A DNA stretch of 64,000 nucleotides. Origin: Bergeyella sp. (GTDB taxonomy: Bacteria > Bacteroidota > Bacteroidia > Flavobacteriales > Weeksellaceae). A model generated the notes under the pieces. The model worked only from the letters and a program-made list of their open reading frames with translations. It searched no databases and had not been told where the DNA came from. Below, one piece after another: positions 1-7,513 of this stretch. The number at the start of each line of letters is the position of its first letter. Positions within the stretch are counted from its first letter, which is position 1. The position numbers and the translations under genes are program-made. The stretch lies in NCBI GenBank assembly GCA_030263285.1, contig SZYB01000003.1, positions 1 through 64,000 on the forward strand, written 5' to 3'.

Positions 1-400
1 CTGTTCCTTACGATTCTGTTGGGGGCGTGGTGTATGTTCGTGTGGAGAATGGGTTGACGGGTTGTTACAGTGTTGCGGACTTGCGTTTGCAGGTGAACAA
101 ACGTCCTCGGATAGAGCGGGGTTTTGTTCTTGAGTCTTGTGATTTGGGGGATGGCAAGGGTCGTTTTGATTTGAGGAGTGCTAGGGTTACGTCGGAGGAG
201 GGCATGGTTCTTCGTTATTATGTTACGCGATCGGGAGCGATGAGTGGGGATCTTGCTGAGGAGATAGACGGTTCTGTTCCTTACGATTCTGTTGGGGGCG
301 TGGTGTATGTTCGTGTGGAGAATGGGTTGACGGGTTGTTACAGTGTTGCGGACTTGCGTTTGCAGGTGAACAAACGTCCTCGGATAGAGCGGGGTTTTGT
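1..400 (+). repeat. Exact long tandem repeat inside the adhesin gene, period 273 bp
   Basis: Bases 1-127 are repeated base for base at 274-400, giving a period of 273 bp, or exactly 91 codons, so gain or loss of a unit keeps the frame. The first copy is cut by the window edge and the array probably continues to the left. Perfect identity implies recent duplication or gene conversion. Confidence 0.9.
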
Positions 401-1622
401 GTATACAGGTTGCGATACTGATTTCAAAGGATATATAGAGGTTACCTTGTCAGATATTACCCCACAGATTTTAAAAGATGCAGAGAAATTTGAGGTAAAG
501 TATTATGACTCGAAGTTTTCTGCGATGTTGGGTGGAGATGATAATCTACCAAATAAATGGCGATATGCTGAGGATCGTAAAGTTTACATGCGAGTGAACT
601 CTCTTGATGGTTGTCCATATGTGATGGAAAGTATAGATTTCAAATTGGGGCATCGTTTACCTATAGAAAAGGTAGAAAAGGTATCTCTTTGTAGTAAAGA
701 TCCGAATGAGACAAGTAAGCTTCTCAGTTTATCAGATTATGTCAGGTTTTTTACAACAGATGTTTCCGTAAGGGTAAGATATTATGATAATTTATGGAAG
801 GCACAAAAAGGTCGGGAAGATTTAGGGAGCAGTTGGGTAGAGGCAAAAAAGGGGATAACGGAGTATTACTTTCGCTTTGATAAATATGGAGTGTGTCCGC
901 AGATAGGCAGACTCAGTATTGAGGTGAAAGTACCAGAGCGTTCAGAAATTTTGAAGGATCAGAAGATTTGTACAGGATATACAACGAGGTTGGATGCAGG
1001 AGAAGGCTTTGATTCCTATAGGTGGAGCACTGGAGCTACCGACTCTTCCATTACTAATGTGGGAGTGGGTGATTATTGGGTAGATCTCACAAGAAATGGA
1101 TGTACATACAGACAAAATGTACAGGTAAGAGAGGTTTCAAGTCCAAGAATCGGTTCCGTTAGCGTAAAGGATAAGACGGTTACAGTGGAAGTAGCCGGGG
1201 GAGTTCCTCCTTACGAATATTCCTTAGATGAAGTGGTATGGCAAACTTCAAATGTGTTTCACAATCTTTATGACGGAAATTATATGATCTACGTTCGGGA
1301 TTCCAGTAAATGTAATTATGTGACAAAAAGTCATTTTACCATATTTAGTCTGATTAATACTATTACGCCCAATGGTGATGGATTTAATGATTATTTGGAC
1401 TATTCCCATTTGAGTCACAAGCGCAATTTTCAGTTTTACATTTACGATAGATACGGTACAGAAATATTTAAGGGAGATATGTTTAACCGATATATTTGGG
1501 ACGGAACTATAAGGGGGAGAACGGTATCCACTGCCACTTATTGGTATACCATTAGCTGGAGTGAGGGGAGTTCTGATACCTTAATAAGGCTCTCAAGCTG
1601 GTTATTGGTAAAAAATAGATAA
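1..1622 (+). CDS. Repeat-containing exported protein with type IX secretion/gliding-motility C-terminal domain (5' partial)
   Basis: The reading frame is already open at base 3, so the true start lies left of the window; about 540 residues are visible. The N-terminal half is a series of roughly 90-residue repeats. The first two copies are nearly identical and share motifs such as VYVRVENGLTGCYS, while two later copies are diverged (YYDSKFSAMLGG, YYDNLWKAQKG). Next come an Ig-like module (FDSYRWSTGATDSS) and a SprB-like module (GGVPPYEYSLD). The last ~90 residues match the CHU_C/type B sorting domain (ITPNGDGFNDY, IYDRYGTEIFKG, WDGTIRG, YWYTISW). Known for the family: this domain directs secretion by the type IX system and anchoring at the cell surface. 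I infer a surface adhesin or motility-associated protein. The first ~400 bases are unusually G/T-rich compared with the rest, consistent with recently amplified repeat DNA. The next gene is convergent. Confidence 0.85.
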   Translation, partial: VPYDSVGGVVYVRVENGLTGCYSVADLRLQVNKRPRIERGFVLESCDLGDGKGRFDLRSARVTSEEGMVLRYYVTRSGAMSGDLAEEIDGSVPYDSVGGVVYVRVENGLTGCYSVADLRLQVNKRPRIERGFVYTGCDTDFKGYIEVTLSDITPQILKDAEKFEVKYYDSKFSAMLGGDDNLPNKWRYAEDRKVYMRVNSLDGCPYVMESIDFKLGHRLPIEKVEKVSLCSKDPNETSKLLSLSDYVRFFTTDVSVRVRYYDNLWKAQKGREDLGSSWVEAKKGITEYYFRFDKYGVCPQIGRLSIEVKVPERSEILKDQKICTGYTTRLDAGEGFDSYRWSTGATDSSITNVGVGDYWVDLTRNGCTYRQNVQVREVSSPRIGSVSVKDKTVTVEVAGGVPPYEYSLDEVVWQTSNVFHNLYDGNYMIYVRDSSKCNYVTKSHFTIFSLINTITPNGDGFNDYLDYSHLSHKRNFQFYIYDRYGTEIFKGDMFNRYIWDGTIRGRTVSTATYWYTISWSEGSSDTLIRLSSWLLVKNR

Positions 1623-1680
1623 AGCAGTACTTTTGGGGGTATGGTGAGCAAAATATCGTATTATTTTATTACCGAAAAAA

Positions 1681-1718
1681 GGGAAGGCTCGGATTTTTTA
1701 ATCCGAGCCTTCCCTTTT
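1681..1718. terminator. Bidirectional intrinsic terminator
   Basis: A perfect 15-bp stem (1681-1695 with 1700-1714) with a TTTT loop is preceded by six A and followed by four T, so it can terminate both the adhesin gene from the left and the DUF1573 gene from the right. It lies between their convergent 3' ends. Confidence 0.9.
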
Positions 1719-1753
1719 GGTGTGTATGGAAAATATAATAATTACACCTTTGT

Positions 1754-1800
1754 TGTGGTGACCTTAAGAGTCAGATCAGGATCATTTTGCGGTCACCACA
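1754..1800. repeat. 10-bp inverted repeat over the 3' end of the DUF1573 gene
   Basis: TGTGGTGACC at 1754-1763 is the exact reverse complement of 1791-1800. The right arm lies in the last codons of the DUF1573 gene and the left arm just beyond its stop. There is no T-run, so it is not a classical terminator. It could stabilise the mRNA 3' end or be chance. Confidence 0.4.
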
Positions 1801-2153
1801 CCTTTTATGTAAACCACAGCCCTTCCGTTTTCCGGATCGTTAGAATACACTTCTATAAGTTTTTGAAAAGGACTTGGAGTACTGGTATCGTATTTCACTT
1901 CTATTTTTCCTGTTTTTCCGGGCAGGATGGGCTCTTTGCTCCAAGAGGGAGTGGTACATCCACAAGAGGGTTTTACGCTGGATATAATAAGGGGTTTATT
2001 GCCTATATTTTTTACTATAAACTCCCTGCTTCCATTACTTCCCTGTTTTACGGTTCCGTAGTCTATCGTAGGATTTTCAAAACTGATTTTTTGGGCTGAA
2101 ACATAGACCATTGATCCTCCTGCGAGAAACAGTCCGAATAAGATTTTTTTCAT
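1782..2153 (-). CDS. DUF1573 domain exported protein
   Basis: A 123-residue protein with an N-terminal signal peptide (MKKILFGLFLAGGSMVYVSAQ, probable cleavage near residue 20) followed by one DUF1573 module: a beta-sandwich with ISFENPTIDYGTV, then GNKPLIISSVKPSCGCTTP, ending IEVYSNDPENGRAV. The SCGC motif in the middle is the family hallmark. DUF1573 proteins are very common in Bacteroidota. They are thought to be periplasmic or surface immunoglobulin-like proteins, but no biochemical role is established. Length is normal for the single-domain form. The gene is transcribed divergently from valS and has a good promoter match (2215-2222). Confidence 0.9.
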   Translation of the reverse strand: MKKILFGLFLAGGSMVYVSAQKISFENPTIDYGTVKQGSNGSREFIVKNIGNKPLIISSVKPSCGCTTPSWSKEPILPGKTGKIEVKYDTSTPSPFQKLIEVYSNDPENGRAVVYIKGVVTAK

Positions 2154-2214
2154 GTCAATTAATAAATTAATTTGTTAATAATTGTGTTTTTTGGGAAAAT
2201 TCGAATCCCAGAAG

Positions 2215-2243
2215 CAAAAATAATTTTAAAATATCGGGGTCAA
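2215..2243 (-). promoter_or_regulatory. Candidate promoter for the DUF1573 gene
   Basis: On the minus strand, TATTTTTG (2222 to 2215) fits the Bacteroidota -7 consensus TAnnTTTG, with a TTG -33 element (2243 to 2241) 18 bases upstream. The start codon is about 60 bases further on. The spacing agrees with the known consensus. Confidence 0.6.
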
Positions 2244-2258
2244 ATTTTCTCATTATGC

Positions 2259-2266
2259 TATTTTTG
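2259..2266 (+). promoter_or_regulatory. Candidate -7 element for valS
   Basis: TATTTTTG fits TAnnTTTG, 46 bases before the valS start. No clear -33 TTG is seen at the expected distance. Confidence 0.45.
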
Positions 2267-2312
2267 CAAATACTAAGCCAAAGAATTAAATACACCTACA
2301 CCCCATACCAAG

Positions 2313-4922
2313 ATGTCGGAACAGTACAATCCAAAAATTTCAGAAGAAAAATGGTATAAATATTGGCAAGAAAACAAATATTTTCAGTCACAGCCTGACG
2401 AAAAACCTCCGTATACTTTGGTGATTCCTCCTCCCAATGTCACGGGGGTTTTGCATATGGGGCACATGCTCAACAATACCCTTCAGGATGTACTGGTAAG
2501 AAGAGCGAGAATGAAGGGTTATAATGCTTGTTGGGTGCCGGGTACGGATCATGCTTCCATCGCGACTGAGGCAAAAGTGGTAGCCAGACTAAAAGCGGAA
2601 GGAATAGAAAAGAAAGAACTTACAAGACTAGAATTTTTGCATCGTGCGTGGGCATGGACGGAGGAGTTTGGGGGGGCTATTTTGGAGCAACTGAAGAAAT
2701 TAGGCTGTTCCTGTGACTGGAGCAGGACTCGATTTACCTTAGAAGAAAAACTCTCGGAGCAAGTGGTAAAAAGTTTCGTAGACTTATACCGAAAAGGGTA
2801 CATTTACAGAGGATACAGAATGATCAATTGGGATCCGGAGGCAGAGACAAATATTTCTGACGAAGAAGTAATTTTTAGGGAACAACAAGGGAAGCTTTAT
2901 TACTTAAAATATAAAATCAAGGATTCGGAAGATTTTATTACGGTAGCTACCACAAGGCCCGAGACTATTTTTGGTGATACTGCATTATGTGTGCATCCGG
3001 AAGACGTGCGGCATTTTCGGTGGGTAGGCAGGAGGGTTTTGGTTCCCATTATTGGGCGGGAGATCCCCATAATAGCGGACGGATATGTAGATAAAGATTT
3101 TGGGACAGGTGTGTTAAAGATTACTCCCGCACACGATATAAACGATTATGAAATAGGAAAAAATCATCAACTCCCTTTCATAGAAGCTATAGACGAAAAG
3201 GGGAATATAAATGAACAGGGTAAGCATTATCGGGGAAAAGACAGATTCTTGGTAAGAAAATTATTGGCAAAAGAGTTGGAAGAGCAGAATCTTCTGCTTA
3301 AGGTAGAGGATTACATGCATAGTGTGGGGACATCTGAGCGTACAGGTGCGGTGATAGAGCCAAGAATCTCTAAGCAGTGGTTTTTAAGAATGGAAAAACT
3401 GGCAAAACCCGCGTTGGAAGCGGTGGAGAAGAATGAGATTCGGTTTTTCCCGGAGAAGTATAAAAACATCTACAGGCACTGGATGGAGAATATCCGGGAT
3501 TGGAATATTTCTCGTCAGTTATGGTGGGGGCAACAGATTCCGGCATATTATTACGGGGGAGGAGACGAGGACTTTGTCATTGCAGAGACCCGGGAGGCAG
3601 CACTCGAACTGGCACGAAAAAAATCGTGTAACTCCAACCTCGCAGATCAAGACCTGAGGCAGGACCCCGATGTTTTGGATACCTGGTTTTCTTCTTGGCT
3701 GTGGCCTATTTCTGTTTTTGATGGTCTTATAGATCCGAAAAACAGGGATATATCCTATTATTATCCTACATCAGATTTGGTTACAGGACCCGATATTTTG
3801 TTTTTCTGGGTAGCAAGGATGATTATGGCAGGAATAGCGTTTAGAGGAGAAGTTCCTTTCAAAAATGTTTATTTCACTGGTATTGTAAGGGATAAGCAAA
3901 GAAGAAAGATGTCCAAGTCGTTGGGCAATTCTCCGGATGCACTTGCACTCATAGAGAAGTACGGAGCCGATAGTGTGAGGGTTGGTATTTTGTTGAGTTC
4001 TGCTGCGGGGAACGATCTTTTGTTTGACGAAGATCTTCTCCTGCAGGGAAGAAATTTTGCCACCAAAATCTGGAATGCCCACAGACTTATTCTCGGCTGG
4101 AGTACGGAGGAAAAAGAAGCCAAAACTTCGGAACGAGAAATGATGAATTGGTTTGAAAATACGTTTAACAAAGTTACATTAGAGATAGACAAGCGGTTTG
4201 AGCAGTATCGTGTTTCAGATGCGTTACACCTTTTGTATAGGCTGATTTGGGATGATTTCTGTTCGTGGTATCTGGAGGGGATTAAGCCACAATACGGAGA
4301 AAAGCTTTCTAGAGAAACCAAAGAAAGATCGGTTACTTTTTTTGAAGATTTATTGAGGCTGCTTCATCCCTTCATGCCTTTTTTATCAGAAGAGTTGTGG
4401 CAAAAGATTGGTGAAAGAACACCGGAGGAAGCATTGATTATTTCTAGGCAAAAGGAGGCGGGGGCATTTGATCTGTCCGTCATAGAACGGTTTAATAAAA
4501 CAAAACAAATTATTACGGGTATCAGAAATTATAGACAAAGCAAGGGGATTTCCCCCAAGGAAAAGATCAAACTTTTTGTGGGGATTCCTTTTCTGGAAAA
4601 TGAGGAGGTGTTGAAAAAACTCGGAAATATTTCTCATATCTATTTTGGAGAGAAGTACTTAGGAGCTTCTTTCAGCTTTTTGGTAGAAGCCTGTGAGTTT
4701 TCTATTCCCTTAAGTGAAAGTATGGACTTAGCGGAAGAAAAAAATAAAATACAACAGGAGCTTGAATATCTCAGGGGGTTTTTGGCAAGTGTGGAGAAAA
4801 AACTCTCAAACGAAAGGTTTGTGCGGGGAGCTCCCGAAAAAGTAATAGAGATTGAGAGAAAAAAGCAAAAAGATACACAAGAGAAAATTTTTCTATTGGA
4901 GGAGCGGCTTAAAAACCTTTGA
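2313..4922 (+). CDS. valS: Valine--tRNA ligase
   Basis: Charges tRNA-Val with valine in the cytoplasm; class I aminoacyl-tRNA synthetase. The 869 residues are close to the usual flavobacterial length. The class I signatures are present: PPPNVTGVLHMGH at 39-51 (HIGH motif as HMGH, 48-51) and KMSKS at 532-536. Between them is the editing domain (TTRPETIFGDTA, near 210-220) that hydrolyses threonyl-tRNA-Val, then the anticodon-binding helical domain. The last ~65 residues form the charged coiled-coil tail typical of ValRS. The first ATG gives the expected N-terminus, MSEQYNPK. There is no Shine-Dalgarno, as is normal in this phylum. It stands alone, with the remains of an HD hydrolase gene downstream. 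Confidence 0.98.
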   Translation: MSEQYNPKISEEKWYKYWQENKYFQSQPDEKPPYTLVIPPPNVTGVLHMGHMLNNTLQDVLVRRARMKGYNACWVPGTDHASIATEAKVVARLKAEGIEKKELTRLEFLHRAWAWTEEFGGAILEQLKKLGCSCDWSRTRFTLEEKLSEQVVKSFVDLYRKGYIYRGYRMINWDPEAETNISDEEVIFREQQGKLYYLKYKIKDSEDFITVATTRPETIFGDTALCVHPEDVRHFRWVGRRVLVPIIGREIPIIADGYVDKDFGTGVLKITPAHDINDYEIGKNHQLPFIEAIDEKGNINEQGKHYRGKDRFLVRKLLAKELEEQNLLLKVEDYMHSVGTSERTGAVIEPRISKQWFLRMEKLAKPALEAVEKNEIRFFPEKYKNIYRHWMENIRDWNISRQLWWGQQIPAYYYGGGDEDFVIAETREAALELARKKSCNSNLADQDLRQDPDVLDTWFSSWLWPISVFDGLIDPKNRDISYYYPTSDLVTGPDILFFWVARMIMAGIAFRGEVPFKNVYFTGIVRDKQRRKMSKSLGNSPDALALIEKYGADSVRVGILLSSAAGNDLLFDEDLLLQGRNFATKIWNAHRLILGWSTEEKEAKTSEREMMNWFENTFNKVTLEIDKRFEQYRVSDALHLLYRLIWDDFCSWYLEGIKPQYGEKLSRETKERSVTFFEDLLRLLHPFMPFLSEELWQKIGERTPEEALIISRQKEAGAFDLSVIERFNKTKQIITGIRNYRQSKGISPKEKIKLFVGIPFLENEEVLKKLGNISHIYFGEKYLGASFSFLVEACEFSIPLSESMDLAEEKNKIQQELEYLRGFLASVEKKLSNERFVRGAPEKVIEIERKKQKDTQEKIFLLEERLKNL

Positions 4923-4976
4923 GAATTTTTCCAAACCAATTTTAGCAGGCAATTTTACTTAAGTATAGATGAAAAG

Positions 4977-5674
4977 ATGAGCAAAAAACTAATTTTTAAG
5001 AAGATTCTTCTCTGTGTGAGAAAACATTGGAAGGAGAGCAGGATGGGGCACGATTGGTTTCATACGGAACGTGCATAATCTGTGTAGAAAATCTTAAAAA
5101 ACAGCGAACCCACTCACTGGGTTGTAACCATTTGATAGTGGACTAGGGAGTTTTTGTGGCGTGATATTGCAGAAGCAAAATTCTACGGAGGGGACGAAGA
5201 AACAAAACTTCAAAAAAAATAAACCGAATTTTTGGAATTTCAGGGATTAGATTAAGGAAGCGCACAGAGGTAGTGATTTTTATTATCAAAATATTTCTTT
5301 TAAGAACAGAGAGAGGCATTTCCGGGATCTTCCCGCAGAACTAAAAATGGTTCAAGATGCAGGTCGGTTGGATGCAATGGGAGTCATAGGTACCATAAGT
5401 GTATTGCCAGGGCTTTTTGTTATGGAGGCTATAAAAACCAGGTGAGATCCTGTCATCCCATCCGGAAATCATTAGGGAAAGGAATTCTATTTAGAAGGGA
5501 ACGACCACATTAAATCATTTTATGAAAAGCTGCTTCTATATTATTGGAGGGGCTCATATGAATACGGATTTCAAAAAAATGTCGAGGGACAGACATGATT
5601 TTATTCATGCTTCGTTATCTTACGTAAATTCAGGAAAGAGTGGGAAAGCTTATCATTTACGGATTGATTCATAA
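4977..5674 (+). pseudogene. Decayed HD-domain phosphohydrolase (YedJ-like)
   Basis: No intact frame exists, but fragments in changing frames align in order with HD-superfamily hydrolases of about 210 residues. The fragments are MSKKLIFKKI near the start, GHDWFHTER (HD-like histidine motif), AKFYGGDEE, ELKMVQDAGRLDAMGVIGT at about 5340-5400 (the family's conserved VQDADRLDAIGAIG block), SFYEKLLLY and RHDFIH near the end. At least four frameshifts and several in-frame stops separate them. Members of this family are metal-dependent phosphohydrolases of uncertain substrate. Assignment to the family is firm from these blocks; loss of function is obvious. Confidence 0.8.
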
Positions 5675-5698
5675 AATACTTATTTAAACAGATAATTA

Positions 5699-5706
5699 TA
5701 ATTTTG
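5699..5706 (+). promoter_or_regulatory. Candidate -7 element very close to the next start codon
   Basis: TAATTTTG fits TAnnTTTG and ends only four bases before the ATG at 5711. If used, the mRNA would be essentially leaderless, or translation would begin at a later codon. Confidence 0.4.
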
Positions 5707-5710
5707 CCAC

Positions 5711-6319
5711 ATGGGGTTTATTCTGTTCTTAATTATTCTCATTCTTGTTTTATCCTTATTTTTTACGGTAACAAAAAAAGGCAGAGAGGGATGGATGGCA
5801 TTTGTTTTCAGGTGGGTATCAGTAATTTTCGGGAGTTTGTTTTTTTCCTATCTCTTTATAGAGAGAAGCATAGATCGGTTTCAGAAAGATGGTGTGGGGA
5901 TACAATTGATCAACACGTTGCCCCAAACGCTAGACTTCTACATTATTGTGCCCAGCCAGAAAGAAAATAAAACGGAATTTTACTCTAAACATATTGGTTC
6001 CATCCGCACAGACTATTATCGTCTGGATCATTTCAGGATAAAAAATTCAGATACTTATTGGGTAGCCGGGTTCATGGGAGAAAATTTGGCATATCTGTCC
6101 AGTCACCAGATTCCTAATAAGAATATGGATCAGGTAATCAGGGTGGATACCTATTCTATTGCGGGAGAAGATTCTATGGCAGAGTTGTCTAGGAGGTTGG
6201 TTGCCCAGAACAAAGCCAATGATAGGCATTCTGCCGTTTGGATCACCTATGCCCTGCTATTGCTATTTATAAACTTAGCTTTACTCATAAAAACTCTTCT
6301 TAAGAAAAGAGAAGCATAA
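5711..6319 (+). CDS. Uncharacterised three-helix membrane protein
   Basis: I do not recognise a named family. The 202-residue product has two N-terminal hydrophobic segments (about residues 2-20 and 30-48), a polar domain of about 120 residues (FYIIVPSQKENKTEFYSKH, RIDTY-like strands) and a C-terminal hydrophobic segment (about 174-194) followed by a basic tail LLKKREA. The topology therefore suggests an inner-membrane protein with one soluble domain between helices 2 and 3. The ATG at 5711 gives the complete first helix; an alternative start at 5795 (MAFVFRW) would remove it. It lies between a dead gene and nrdB with no operon partner. It appears intact, so it is probably expressed, but no function can be assigned. 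Confidence 0.65.
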   Translation: MGFILFLIILILVLSLFFTVTKKGREGWMAFVFRWVSVIFGSLFFSYLFIERSIDRFQKDGVGIQLINTLPQTLDFYIIVPSQKENKTEFYSKHIGSIRTDYYRLDHFRIKNSDTYWVAGFMGENLAYLSSHQIPNKNMDQVIRVDTYSIAGEDSMAELSRRLVAQNKANDRHSAVWITYALLLLFINLALLIKTLLKKREA

Positions 6320-6348
6320 AATTTTAGGGAAAGTTTCTCAGTTTTTTT

Positions 6349-6356
6349 TAAGTTTG
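6349..6356 (+). promoter_or_regulatory. Candidate -7 element upstream of nrdB
   Basis: TAAGTTTG fits TAnnTTTG. It would leave a leader of about 135 bases before nrdB, long enough to hold regulation. No clear NrdR box was found. Confidence 0.35.
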
Positions 6357-6496
6357 TAATCTTGCTTGGTAGAGCGGTTTTCTACATTTTGGTGTGAAAA
6401 AGATGGATTATCAGTTGTCTGATTTATAGGGAATTACGAATAATATTTGGGTATTTTTTCCACAAAGTTTAAGCAGAGAGAATAAACATAGTTTTC

Positions 6497-7471
6497 ATGG
6501 GGATTTTTGATAAAAGAGTAGGCTACAAGCCGTTTGAGTATCCGCAGGTAATGCAATTTGTGGAAGCCATTCATAAAGCATTCTGGGTGCATACAGAAGT
6601 AGATTTTACGGCGGACATTCAGGATTTTCATTCTCAGCTGGAGCCGCACGAGAAAAATGCGGTGAAAAATGCGCTTTTGGCCATTGCACAGATTGAGGTG
6701 TCGGTAAAGACGTTTTGGGGAAACTTATACAATCACTTTCCCAAGCCGGAGTTTAATGGGCTGGGGGCTACTTTTGCAGAGTGCGAATTCAGACACTCGG
6801 AGGCTTATTCCCGGTTGTTGGAGGTTTTGGGGTACAATCAGGAGTTTGAAAGCGTGGTGAAAATCCCTGCCATAAAAAAAAGAATAGATTTTCTTTCCAA
6901 TGTTCTCAGGCATGCGAATTCTGCCACTCCCAAAGAATATGTTTCTTCTTTGTTGTTATTTAGCATACTCATAGAGAATGTATCGTTATTTTCTCAGTTT
7001 GCTATTATTCTTTCTTTTACTAGGTTTAAGGGCTTTATGAAAAATGTTTCCAACATCATTGCCTGGACTTCCGTAGATGAGCAGATTCATGCCAATGCGG
7101 GGATTTATCTTATCAACAAAATAAGAGAAGAGCAGCCTGGCCTTTTGTCCGACGGAGACATAGAAGATATTTATACTCTGGTAGACCACTCAATAGAGTT
7201 GGAAGGAGAAATTCTTGGTTGGATATTCGAGTTGGGAGAGCTCAAGGAATTGTCGAAAGAAAATCTTCTTAATTTTATGAAGTACAGAGTAGATGACAGT
7301 CTTAAAAGAATCGGTATGTCGACTCGGTATAACATAACTCCTTTGCAATATCGCCCGATGGTGTGGTTTGAGGAAGAAGTTTTTGCTAATTCGTTAGATG
7401 ATTTTTTTGCCAAAAGACCTGTGGACTATACCAAACATGATAAGAGCATTACAGAAAACGACCTCTTCTAG
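6497..7471 (+). CDS. nrdB: Ribonucleoside-diphosphate reductase, beta (radical) subunit
   Basis: Small subunit of class I ribonucleotide reductase. It houses the diiron centre that generates the radical needed to make deoxyribonucleotides. Visible ligands and radical site: ExxH at E97/H100 followed by Y104 at the position of the radical tyrosine (ECEFRHSEAY), a glutamate in LLFSILIENVS, and the second ExxH in DEQIHANAG. The 324 residues are the usual length, and there is no N-terminal ATP-cone of the kind found in some Bacteroidota NrdB proteins. The C-terminal tail (TENDLF) is the probable docking peptide for NrdA. nrdA follows after 42 bases, so the two are co-transcribed. Confidence 0.97.
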   Translation: MGIFDKRVGYKPFEYPQVMQFVEAIHKAFWVHTEVDFTADIQDFHSQLEPHEKNAVKNALLAIAQIEVSVKTFWGNLYNHFPKPEFNGLGATFAECEFRHSEAYSRLLEVLGYNQEFESVVKIPAIKKRIDFLSNVLRHANSATPKEYVSSLLLFSILIENVSLFSQFAIILSFTRFKGFMKNVSNIIAWTSVDEQIHANAGIYLINKIREEQPGLLSDGDIEDIYTLVDHSIELEGEILGWIFELGELKELSKENLLNFMKYRVDDSLKRIGMSTRYNITPLQYRPMVWFEEEVFANSLDDFFAKRPVDYTKHDKSITENDLF

Positions 7472-7513
7472 GGAAATTGTCGTATTCAAGTTGTCCTAAA
7501 CTTAAAGTAAAGC

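Noticed and set aside
1641-2099. 152-codon open frame on the plus strand
   Set aside because: It runs antisense over the DUF1573 gene and includes the terminator stem; the minus-strand product has a signal peptide and domain match.
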